Assembly: GCF_030817535.1 (NCBI RefSeq)
Contig: NZ_JAUSZL010000002.1
Location: 1 to 64,000, forward strand
DNA from: Streptomyces sp. V3I8
GTDB taxonomy: Bacteria; Actinomycetota; Actinomycetes; Streptomycetales; Streptomycetaceae
DNA length: 64,000 bases
Reading direction: 5' to 3'
The notes below the pieces were generated by a model. It was not told where the DNA came from. It ran no database searches and saw only the letters and a program-made list of their open reading frames with translations. Position numbers and translations under genes: made by a program. Shown here piece by piece: positions 46,031 through 58,000 of this stretch (position 1 is its first letter; each line of letters begins with the position of its first letter).

Positions 46031-49000
46031 GTCGCGGCCGGCGCCCACCAGCCGGTCCACCGCCGGCTGGTCCAGCGGTGCCAGCGGGAAGTCGGACGGG
46101 GTACGGCCCCCGGCGCCGGGTTCGGCGCAGTGCCGCACGATGTGCCGCAGTTCGGCGGCCAGTTCGGCGGCCAGCCGGGCCACCGTGTCCCGCCGGTGCA
46201 CCTCGCGCGAGTACGACCAGGTGAACCGCAGCTGTCCGCCGGTGACCCGGCCGAGGACGTCGAGGAGGTGCGGCCGGTCCGCGGCGGGGTCGATGCCGCC
46301 GGTCAGTCCGGCGTACGGCGTGCGCAGGAGGCCGTCCGCGGTGGTGGTCCGGTCCTGCTGTCCGAGGTAGTTGAAGCCGATCTGCGGCAGGTCCGGCAGG
46401 CCGAGCCGGTCGCCGTCGGGGTGCAGGTGGCGCAGGGCGCCGTAGCCCAGTCCGTTGCCCGGCACGGCCCGCAGGCTCTCCTTGACGGACTTCAGCACCG
46501 TCCCGGTGCCGGCGTCCCGGGGCACGTCCAGCGCGACGGGGAACAGGGTGGTGAACCAGCCGACGGTCCGGGCCAGGTCGACGTCGTCGAAGAGTTCCTC
46601 GCGGCCGTGGCCCTCCAGCGCCACCATGACCCGGTCACGTCCGGTCCAGCGGCCCAGCACCCGGCCCAGGGCGCACAGCAGGACGTCGTTGACGCGGGTG
46701 CGGTAGACGTCCGGCACGTCCTGGAGGAGCCGGCGGGTGTCCTCGGCGTCCAGGCCCGCCGTCACCGTCTCCTCGCAGGCGGCGCTGTTGGCGCCGGTGA
46801 GGTCGGCCGGCAGGGGGGTGGCGTCGGCGGACAGGGACCGCCAGTGGGTGAGCTCGCCGTCGAAGCCGCCGGACGCGGTGTGGGCGGCCAGCCGCCGCGC
46901 CCATGCCCGGAAGGAGGTGCTCTTCGCGCCGAGGCCGGCCCGTTCGCCGGCGCGCAGTGCCCGGTGGGCGGTGTCCAGGTCCTCCAGGATCACGCGCCAG
47001 GACACCGCGTCCACGACCAGGTGGTGGGCGGCGAGCAGCAGGACCGGCCGCCGGTCGTCGCCGGTGCGGCACAGGGCGGCCCGGAGCAGGGGGCCCTCGG
47101 CGAGGTCGAACCCGGCGGACAGACGGGCGGCGAGTTCCCGTACCGCCTCGCCGTGGTCGTCCGGGAGGTCGTGCACCTCCAGGTGCGGCTCCTGTCCCGG
47201 TGCGGTGCCGTGCTGCCGCCACCGTCCGTCGCCGGACGGCTCGAAGCGCAGGCGCAGGGCGTCGTGGTGCTCCAGGACGGCGGCCAGGGCGGCTCGCAGC
47301 AGGCTCTCGTCGGTGTCGGCGGCCAGGTGGAAGGAGACCGTCTGGGTGAGGTGGGCGGGGTCGCCGGTGAGGGTGTCGAGCAGCCAGTGCTGGACGGGGG
47401 TCAGCGGCACCTCCCCGACGACCGGACCCTGCTCCGCCACGGTCCGCGGAGCCGCCGGGTCCTCGGCCGCGGCGGCCAGTTCGGCGACGGTCTGGTGGCG
47501 GAACAGGTGCCGGGGGGTCAGGGCGAGACCGGCCCGGCGGGCGGCGGAAACGATCTGGATGCCGAGGACGGAGTCGCCGCCGAGTGCGAAGTAGTTGTCC
47601 CGCGCGCCCACTTCGGGCACGCCCAGCACCTCGGACCAGATCGCGGCGAGCGTCTTCTCGGCCTCGGTGCGCGGCGGGCGGTCACCGGTTCCGCGGGACG
47701 CCGACCACACGGGGTCGGGCAGCGCGCGCCGGTCGAGCTTGCCGGTGGCCCCGAGCGGCAGCCGCTCCAGCGGTACGAGGAGCGCGGGGACGAGGTGGTC
47801 GGGGAGCGTACGCGCGAGGAAGGCCCGCAGGTCGGCGGGGTCGGGCAGGCCGGGGCCGCCGTCGGGGACCGCGTACGCCACCAGGCGTTTGTGGCCGTCG
47901 TGCTCGACCACGCGGGCGGCCGCCGCGGACACCCGGGGGTGGCGGGTCAGCGCGGCCTCGACCTCGCCGGGTTCGATGCGGAAGCCGCGGACCTTCACCT
48001 GGTCGTCCGAGCGGCCGAGGTACACCAGTTCGCCGTCGGCCGTCCACCGTACGAGGTCGCCGGTACGGTACATGCGGCCGCCGGGCGGGCCGAACGGGTC
48101 GGCCGGGAAGCGGGACGCGGTCAGTCCCGGCCGGTTCAGGTAGCCGCGGGCGACCCCGGTCCCGGCCAGGTACAGCTCGCCCGGCACACCGGCGGGCACC
48201 GGGCGCAGCCGGGCGTCCAGGACGTAGGCGCGGGCTCCGCCGACGGGCCTGCCGATGGGCGGGACGCGGTCGGGTTCGGCCGGGTCGCAGGTGAAGGCGG
48301 TCGCGTAGACGGTGGCCTCGGTGGGGCCGTAGATGTTCATCACCCGTGCGCCGGGAACCGCCGAGCGGACCCGGCGCACGGTCTGTGCCGGCAGCGCCTC
48401 CCCGGCGAGGACCACGGTGTCGGCGTGGACGCGGACGGTGTCCTCCGCCAGCAGCCGCCCCAGCGCGGAGGGCACCGCGCTGAGCAGTCCCGCCCGCCAG
48501 GGCTCCGCGCGCTCGGCGAGGGCCAGCAGGTCACGGACGATCTCGATCCGGCCGCCCGCCAGCAGCGGCGAGAAGATCTCGAACACGGACACGTCGAAGT
48601 TGAGCGAGGTGGAGGCCACCACGTGCTCCAGAGCGCGTCCGCCGAACTCGGCGGCGGCCCAGTCGGTCAGGGCCAGCACCGATGACTGGGCGACGACGAC
48701 GCCCTTGGGCCGGCCGGTCGAGCCGGAGGTGTGGATGACGTAGGCGGGGTGGTCCGGCAGTAGCGTTGCGCGCCGTTCGTCGTCGGTGACGGCCTCGCCG
48801 GACAGGGCGGCCAGGCGTGCGGCGCAGGCGGGGTCGTCGAGGGCGATCCGGGTGAACGGCCCGTCCGGCAGCCGCCCGCCCGTCTCCGCGCAGGTGACGA
48901 CCGCTTCGGGCCGTACGTCGTCGAAGAGGAACGCGATGCGCTCGGCCGGGTACCCCGGGTCGACGGGCAGGTAGGCGGCGCCGCTCTTGAGGACCGCCAG

Positions 49001-52000
49001 CAGCGCCACGATCAGGTCCGGGGTGCGCGGCAGGGCGAGCGCGACGAACCGTTCGGGTCCGGCCCCGGCCTCGATGAGCAGCCGCGCCAGTCGGTTGGCG
49101 CGCTCGTCGAGCCGACGGTGGGTGAGCTGTTCCCCGTCGGCGCCGAGGACGGCCGGGGCGTGCGGGGTGCGCGCGGCCTGGACGCCGAACGCGTCGGGCA
49201 GGGTCCGGTACGGGGCCGCGCTCACCGGGCCGCCGAAGCGGTCCAGCAGCCGGCGGCCCTCCTGGGCGGACACCAGCGGCAGGTCGTCCAGAGTGCGGTC
49301 CGGGTCGGTGGCCATCCCGGTCAGCAGTGTGCGCAGGCTCGCGCCGATGCCGTCGACGGTGGCCGCGTCGAAGGCGGCGGGATCGTAGTCCAGGGTGACC
49401 GTCAGGGTGTCGCCGGGCGCGACCACCACGCTGAGCGGGTAGTTGGTCGGCTCCACGTCCCGTTCCTGCTCCATGGCCAGGCCGTGCCGGGCCAGGGCGT
49501 CCGCGTCGAACGGATAGTTCTCGAAGACCACGATGCTGTCGAACAGGGATGTGCCGCCCGGTATCTCGCTCCAGGTCTGGAGTTCGGCGAGGGAGACGAC
49601 GTCGTGGCGCCTGGACTCCGACTGGGCGGCCTGCAGCTCGCCCAGCCACTCCGGCAGCCGGCGCCGTCCGTCGACGCGCACCCGGGTGGGCAGGGTGTTG
49701 ATGAACAGGCCGACCATGGAGGTCACGCCCGGCAGGTCGGCGGGACGGCCGGAGACGGTGGTGCCGAACACCACGTCGTCCCCGCCGCCGTAGCGGGACA
49801 GCAGCAGCGCCCAGGCGCCCTGCAGGACGGTGTTCACGGTCAGACCGGCCGCCTGCGCCGTCTCCCGCAGCCGCGCCGACACTTCGGCGTCGAGCGTCAC
49901 CCGGACCGACCCCGAGGACGCGGTGCGGTGCGCCTCGGCGGGCCGCCGGTCGCGCGGCAGCGCGGTGGCGGCGGGGAAACCGGCCAGGGTCTCGCGCCAG
50001 TACGCCTTCGCCCGCTCGGTGTCCTGCCGGGTGAGCCAGTCCAGGTAGTCGCGGTAGGGGGCGCGGACGGGAACCTCGGCGGGGCGCCCGGCGGTGAGCG
50101 CCGCGTACCGCTCGCACACCTCGTCGAAGACCTGGGCCGCGCTCCACCCGTCGAGCAGCAGGTGGTGGAACGTCCAGAGCATCCGCACCCGTCCGGGCGA
50201 GAGCCGGATCAGGGCCAGACGCATCAGCGGGGCGCTCTCCAGGTCGATGCCGGCCTGCCGGTCCTCCTCGACCAGCCGGGCGAGCTCCCTCTCGCACCGC
50301 CCGGCGGACCGTCCGGACCAGTCGTGGTGGGTGACGGGCACGGTCGCCCGTCGCCGCACGGCCTGTATCGGCTCGGCGGTCTCCTGCCACACCGGGCGGG
50401 CGCGCAGCATCGCGTTGGCGTCCACCGTCCGCTGCCACGCCTCGGCCAGGGCCTGCGGGTCGGTGACGCCGGACAGCACCAGCTGCACCTGGTTGACGTA
50501 GGTGCGGCTGTCGGGATCCAGGAGGCTGTGGAACAGCATGCCCGCCTGCATCGGCGTCAGCGGGCACAGGTCCTCGACCGCACGGCCGTCGCCCACGACC
50601 CGGTCCACGGCCGTCTGGTCGATCCGGACCAGCGGGAAGTCCGACGGCGTACGGCCTCCCGCCGCCGGGTCGGCGCAGTGGGCGACGACGTCCTCCAGTG
50701 CCCGCAGCATGCCCGCCGCGAGGCCGGCCACGGTCTCCCGCCGGTGCAGGTCGCGGCTGTGGTGCCAGGTGATCTCCAGCTCGCCGTCCTCGACGCGGGC
50801 GACCACGTCGAGCAGGTGCGGACGCACCGACCCGGGCGCCTCGGCGCCGCCCAGGCCGCCCGGCACGGAACGCACCAGCGCGCCGCCCCGGGCGGACCAG
50901 TCGAAGCGGCCCAGGTAGTTGAAGCTGACGCCGGGCATCGGCGCGTCGGCGAGCCGCCCGTCCCCCGCGAGGTGGCGCAGGGCGCCGTGGCCCAGGCCCC
51001 GTCCGGGCACGGCCCGCAGCTGCTCCTTGACGGACTTCAGGGCGGTGCCCCAGTCCCCGTCCGGCAGAGCGAGGGCAACGGGGAACAGGGTGGTGAACCA
51101 GCCGACCGTACGGGACAGGTCCACGTCGTCGAAGAGCTGGTCCTCGCGGCCGTGGCCCTCCAGGCCGACGGTGACGGTCCGCCGTCCGGTCCACCCGGCG
51201 AGCACCCGGCCGAGGGCGGTCAGCAGGACGTCGTCGACGCGCGTGCGGTAGGTGCCGGGCACCTTCCGCAGCAGGGCGTCGGTGCGGCGCCGGTCCAGTC
51301 GTACGGTCACCGCGTCCACGTCGGCCATGGTGTTGCCGCCGTCGCCGTCCAGCGGCAGGGGCGCGGCGCAGTGCCGGGCCACCGTCTCCCAGTGCTCGCG
51401 CTGCGCGGCGAAACCGCCCGCCGCGGTGTGCGCGTGCAGGCGCCGCGCCCACTCCCGCACGGAGGTGGTCCGCTCCGGCAGGCGTACGGGCTCCCCGGCA
51501 CGGGCCTGTCCGTAGGCGGTCTCGAGGTCTTCCAGCAGGACGCGCCACGAGACGCCGTCGACGACCAGGTGGTGCACGACCAGGAGCAGCCGGGCGGTCC
51601 GGGTTCCGTCCGCGGGACCGGTGGAACCGGTGGCCCCGGTGAACAGGCGGGCCGTCAGCAGGGGTCCGTCCGCGAGGCGGAAGGAGGCGTGCGCCTCGGC
51701 CGTCGCACGGGCTTCGGTCTCCTCGGCCGCCGCCTCCCCGAGCCCGCTCAGGTCGTCGACCTCCAGCAGCTCGGGGGGCTCCTCGTCCGCTCCCGGGCAC
51801 TCCTGGTGCCAGGAACCGTCGGCGGACCGGACGAAACGGCAGCGCAGGGCGTCGTGGTGGGCGTACAGGGCCGCCAGGGCGCGGCGCAGGGCCGCCGGGT
51901 CGACGTCGCCGGGCGTCTCCACGACGACGGACTGGTTGAAGAACTCCGGCCGTCGCGGCCCGGGGTCGAGGAACCAGTGCTGGACCGGCGTGAGCGGCAC

Positions 52001-55000
52001 CTCGCCGCTCACCGGGCCGGTCCCCGCGACGGGCGGGGCGCCGCCGGTGTCCGCGGCGGCGGCCAGAGCGGCGACCGTCGGGTGCCGGAACAGGTCCCGC
52101 GGGGTGAGCGCGAGTCCGGCGGCACGGGCGCGGGAGACGACCTGGATACTGAGGATCGAGTCGCCGCCGAGCATGAAGAAGTTGGCGTCGGCGCCGACCC
52201 GTTCCACTGCGAGCAGCTCCGCCCAGATCCCGGCGAGGGTGCGCTCGGCCTCGGTGCGCGGCGCGCGGTACGCGTCGTCACCGGCCGCCGTCCAGTCGGG
52301 TGCGGGCAGCCGGCGCCGGTCCACCTTGCCGTTGGCCGTCAGGGGCAGTTCGGCCACGGTGACGAAGGCGGCGGGCACCATGTAGTCGGGCAGTTCGGCC
52401 ACGACGTGGGCGCGCAGCTCGCTCGCGGAGGGCACGGTGGGCGGGGACACGGGCACCAGGTGGGCGGCCAGCCGCTTGCGTCCGGAGTGCTCGTACACCG
52501 AGACCACCGCCTCGGCCACGTCCGGGTGGGCGGTCAGCCGTGCCTCGATCTCGGTGGGTTCGACGCGGAACCCGCGGATCTTGACCTGGTCGTCCGCGCG
52601 TCCCACGAAGTGCAGTTCACCGTCCGCGCTCCAGCGCACGATGTCTCCGGTGCGGTACATCCGTCCGCCGGGCGGGCCGAACGGATCGGCCCGGTAGCGG
52701 GCGGCGGTCGCACCGGGCCGCCCGGTGTAGCCACGGGCCAGTCCGGCGCCCGCGACGTACAGCTCCCCCGGTATGCCGGGTGGTTGCGGCTGGAGGGCGT
52801 CGTCCAGCACGTACACGCGCGTGTTGTCGAGCGGCCGTCCGATGGGCAGCACCGGCGGCAGCGGGTCACCGGCCCTGAAGACCCGCCGGGTCGCGAAGGT
52901 GGTGGTCTCGGTCGGTCCGTAGCCGTCGACGACGGTGAGGCCGGGGCAGGCGTCGAGCACGCGGCCCACCACCGCGCCCGGCACGGCCTCGCCGCCGGTC
53001 CACACCTCGCGGGCGCCGCGCAGGCAGGTGGGATCCTCCTGGGCGAGCAGCCGGAACAGACCCGCGGTCAGCCACAGGCAGCGCACCCCCCGCTCGGTGA
53101 TCGCGCGGCGGACGACGGCGGCGTCCACGTCGGCCGCCGGGGCCAGCACGGCCGTCCCGCCGCGCAGCAGCGGCACCCACACCTCGTAGGTGGCGGCGTC
53201 GAAGGCGTGCGGGGAGTGCACGAGGACCCGGTCGTGCCCGGCGAAGGCGCCGTCGAGGGCGAGCGCGGCGACGTCCCGCTGGCGTACCGCGACGCCCTTG
53301 GGGGTGCCGGTGGAGCCGGACGTGAACATCAGGTACTGGACGTTGTCCGGGTGGAGCTCCCGGAAGCGGGCGGTCTCTCCGTCGTGGAAGCGGGCGTCCT
53401 CGCCGGCCGCGGCCGGGCCGTCGGCCGCGAGGAGGCCGTCCACGCGCAGCACGGTCCCGTCGGGCAGTGCCTCGTCCGCCGCGCCCTGCCGGCCGGCGTC
53501 GGTGAGCAGCAGCCGCGCGCCCGCCTCGGTGAGCATCCGGCGCAGCCGCTCGTGCGGTGCCCTGCCGTCCAGCGGTACGTACACGCCGCCGGTGCGGACC
53601 AGGGCGAGCTGGACGACCACGAGGCCGGCCGAGCGGTCCATCAGCACGCCCACCGGGACCTCGGGCGCCACACCGAGCGCGGCGAGCCGGCCGGCCAGCC
53701 GGGCGGCCCGGGCGTCGAGTTCCCGGTAGGTGAGCCGCTCCTCCTCCGTCTCCAGGGCCACGGCGTGCGGGGTGCGGCGCACTTGTGCGGCGAACAGCTC
53801 CGCCACGGTGGCCTCGGACGTGCCGGTGGCCGTGTCGTTCCACTCCTCGACCACCTGACGGCGGCGGGCGGCCGTGAGCAACGGCAGCCGGGCGGGCGGC
53901 CGCTGGGGCGTGGCGGCCATGTTCGCCAGCAGGACGGTGAGGTGTTCGACCATGCGTGCGACGGTGTCCGCGTCGAACAGCCGCGGGTCGTAGCCGAGCC
54001 GCAGGCCGAGTTCGGTGCCCGGGTAGGCCACCAGGCTCAGCGGGTAGTTGGTGGTCTCGATGCCGTCCAGGGCGCTCAGCCGCAGTCCGTGCGCGGCGGC
54101 CGGGCCGTCGTCGACCGGGTAGTTCTCGAAGACGACGATGCTGTCGAACAGGGCGGCGCGTTCGGGGAGTTCGGTGAACCCCTTCATCCGGGTGAGCGGT
54201 ACGTGGTCGTGGCGGCGGTCCTCGCTCTGCTCCTGCTGGAGGTCGCGCAGCCAGTCGAGCAGGGGCCTGTCGTGCGGCACCGTCACCCGGGTGGGCAGGG
54301 TCGTGATGAAGAGTCCCGTCATGGTCTCGGCGCCCGGCAGCTCGGGGGGCCGTCCGGACACGGTCGTGCCGAACACGACGTCGTCCCGGCGGGCCTGCCG
54401 GCTCAGCAGCAGCGCCCAGGCGCCCTGCACGAGGGTGTTGACGGTCAGCCCGGCCGTCCTGGCCAGCTCCTCCAGGGCCCGGGTGGTGGCCGCGTCCACG
54501 GCGCCGCGTACCGCCGCGGTGGATTCGGCGCGGTGGCTCTCGCGCGGTTCCCGGTCGTACGGCAGCGCGGTGGTCTCGCTCAGGCCGGCCAGGCGGCGGT
54601 GCCAGTGCCGGCCGGCCTGAGCGCCGTCGCGGTCGCGCAGCCAGGCCACGTAGTCGCGGAAGGGCCGCCGGTCGGGCAGTGGTTCCCGTCCGGCGGTGGC
54701 ATGTCCGGTGAAGACGTCGGACAGCACCTGGAACAGGCTCCAGCCGTCCAGGACGAGGTGGTGGAACGACCACACCACGCGTACGCCGGTGTCGGAGATC
54801 CGGGCGAGCGCCAGCCGCTGGAGCGGGGCCCGGTCCAGGTCGATGCCCTGCGCCCGGTCCCGGTCGAGCAGGTCCCGCAGCCGGTTCCCGCGCTCCTCCT
54901 CGGCCAGGCCGCGCCAGTCCAGGTGGGTCACGGGCAGGGTCGCGTGGCGCCGCACCACCATCAGCGGTTCGGGGACGTCCTGCCAGACGACGTGGCCACG

Positions 55001-58000
55001 CAGCACGGGCGTGTGGTCCGTGACGCGCTGCCAGGCCGCCGCGAGCTCGGCCGGGTCGGGCACCCCGTCGAGGTCGAAGGTCAGTTGCTGGAAGTAGACG
55101 CCCCGGTCGTCCTCGGAGAGCCCGTGGAAGAGCATGCCGGCCTGGGTGGGGGTGAGCGGGTGGATGTCCTCCACCGCGCCCGGGTCGTCCCCGACGATCC
55201 GGTCCACGGCCGGCTGGTCGAGCCGGGCCAGGGGGAAGTCCGAGGGGGTGCGTCCGCCGCTGCCGGTCCGGCCGGCGTGCCGTGCGATGGCGGCCAGCGC
55301 GTCGGCGAAGCGTGCGGCCAGGCCGTCGACGGTCCTCCTGGTGTGCAGGCCCTCGGAGTGGAACCAGGTGAACTCCAGGGCGTCGCCGTCGAGCCGGCCC
55401 ACCACCTCCAGCGGGTGGGGGCGCGGGGCCTCGGGGTCGGCGTCCAGTTCCAGGGTGCGGAACGGGCCCGCGTACAGGCCCCCGGCGGTGTCCGGGAGCC
55501 CGAACCTGCCCAGGTAGTTGAAGCTGATCTGGGCCCGCGGTGCCTCGGGCGGAATCCCGGGGCGGGTGTGGTGGCGCAGGACGTCGTGCCCGAGGCCGTG
55601 CCGGGGCACCGCCCGCAGTTGCTCCTTGACCTGCTTGAGCACGACGTCCCAGGGGGCGTCGGGCGGGACGGCGAGGGCGACCGGGTGGCGGGTGGTGAAC
55701 CAGCCGACGGTACGGCTGGTGTCCACGTCGGCGAACAGGTCCTCGCGGCCGTGCCCCTCCACGTCCACCAGCACCCGCTCGTGTCCGCTCCACGCGCACA
55801 GCACCCGGCCGAGCGCGCTCAGCAGCACGTCGTTGACCTGGGTGCGGTAGGTGTCCGGCAGGGTGCGCAGCAGGGCGGTGGTGTCCTCGGGCGTGAGCCG
55901 GACGGTCACCTGGCGCGCGGAGGCGTAGGTGCGGGTGCCGTCGCCGTCGGTGGGCAGGTCCGCCCGGGCGCCGGCGACGGCGCCGGTCCAGTACGCGGCC
56001 TCGTCGTCGAAGCCGCCGTCCGCGGCGTACGCCGACAGACGCTTGGACCAGTGCCGCAGCGGCGAGGACTTCGGGGGCAGCGCGGCCTGTCCGTCCGCGC
56101 CTTCCCGGCGGGCGAGGTAGGCGCGGTCGAGGTCCTCCAGGAGCACGCGCCAGGACACGCCGTCGACGACCAGGTGGTGGACGGCCAGGTGCAGCACGCG
56201 GGGCAGGCCGGGGCCGCGGTCGTGCAGTACCGCGCGCAGCAGCGGGCCGTGGCGCAGGTCGAAGGCGCCGTGGTGGGGGGTGTCGGTGTCCGGGCCGGCG
56301 TGGTGGGCCAGGTGCAGCCGGGGTGAAAGGTCCTCGATGAGCCAGGCGGCGGGCTCCGCGTCCGTGCCCCGGCCGTCCGTCCCGTCGTCGGTCTCTCCGG
56401 TGTCGCCGGTCCCTCCGGTGTCGCCGGTCCCTGCGCCGAGGAACCGCGAGCGCAGCGCGTCGTGGTGGGTGACGAGGTCGTTGAGGGCGTCCTCCAGCGC
56501 CGCCGGGTCCAGGTCGTCGGGGACGTGGAACGACAGGGTCTGGGCGAAGCGGCCCGCGCGTTCGCCCGCGGTGTCGAACAGCCAGCGCTGGATCGGCGTC
56601 AGCGGCGCGGCGCCGGTGGCGGGTACCGCGGCCGGGGCGGCGGGCCCGCGGCCGACGGCCGCGTCGGCGCAGCGGGCGAGGGCCGCGATCGTCTGGTGGC
56701 GGTAGACGTCCCGTGAGGTCAGCGTGAGGCCCGCCTGCCGGGCCTGGGCCACCACCTGGATGCTGAGGATGGAGTCGCCGCCCAGCATGAAGAAGTTGTC
56801 GTCCACCCCGATGCGGTCCACGCGCAGGATGTCCGCCCAGACGGCGACGAGGATGCGCTCGGTGGGCGTGCGCGGGGCCACGCGGTGCGTACCGCTGCGC
56901 AGGGGGCCGGGGTCCGGGAGGCGGCCGCGGTCCAGTTTGCCGTTGAGGTTGAGGGGCAGGCCGGCCAGGACCATGACGGCCGTCGGCACCATGTGGTCGG
57001 GCAGGGTGCGGCCGAGGGTCCGGCGCACCTCCTCCGCCTCGACGCGCGCGTCCGGGGCGGGAACGACGTAGCCGACCAGCCGGCGGTGGCCCTCGCTCTC
57101 CCGGACGGTGGCCGCCGCCTCCGCCACCCCGTCCAGACGGCGCAGGGCCTCCTCCACCTCGCCCAGTTCGATGCGGAAGCCGCGTACCTTGACCTGCTGG
57201 TCGGTGCGGCCCAGGTACTCCAGTTCGCCGTCGGCGCTCCACCGCACCAGGTCCCCGGTGCGGTACATGCGGTCCCCCGGCGCACCGAAGGGGTCGGCGA
57301 CGAACCGGGACGCGGTCAGCCCGGGGCGCCCCAGGTATCCGCGTGCCAGGCCCCCGCCGCCCAGGTACAGCTCCCCCGTCACGCCCGGCGGCTGGGGGCA
57401 CAGCAGGCGGTCCAGGACATAGGCCCGGGTACGGGCCACGGGCCTGCCGATCGGCGGGGCCTGGTCCGGTGCCGTGCCGCCGGCGAACCAGGCGGTGGCG
57501 TAGACCGTGGCCTCGGTCGGGCCGTAGATGTTGGCGATGGCGCAGCCCGGCACGGCCCGCCGCAGGTCCTGCACGGTCTGCGCCGAGAGCGCCTCGCCGG
57601 CCAGCACGACGGTGTCCGCCGCCACGGGCGCGCCGCCCTCGGCGAGCATCCGGGAGATCACCGACGGCACGCCGCTGACGAGTCCGGCCCGCCGGGTCTG
57701 CGTGGTGTCGGCGAGGGCCACGAGGTCGGCAACCACCTCGACGCCGCCGCCCACGAGCAGGGGGCAGAGCATCTCGAAGACCGACACGTCGAAGTTGAGC
57801 GAGGTGGAGGCCACCACATGGGCCAGCCCCTGCGGGCCGAAGTGCTCCGCCGCCCACTGCGCGAGCGCCGCGACACTGCGATGGGTGATCACGACGCCCT
57901 TGGGGCGGCCGGTCGAGCCCGAGGTGTAGATGACGTAGGCGGGATGCTCCGGGTGCAGGGGCCGCACCCGGTCGGCGTCGGTGAGATCACTGTCGGCGGT

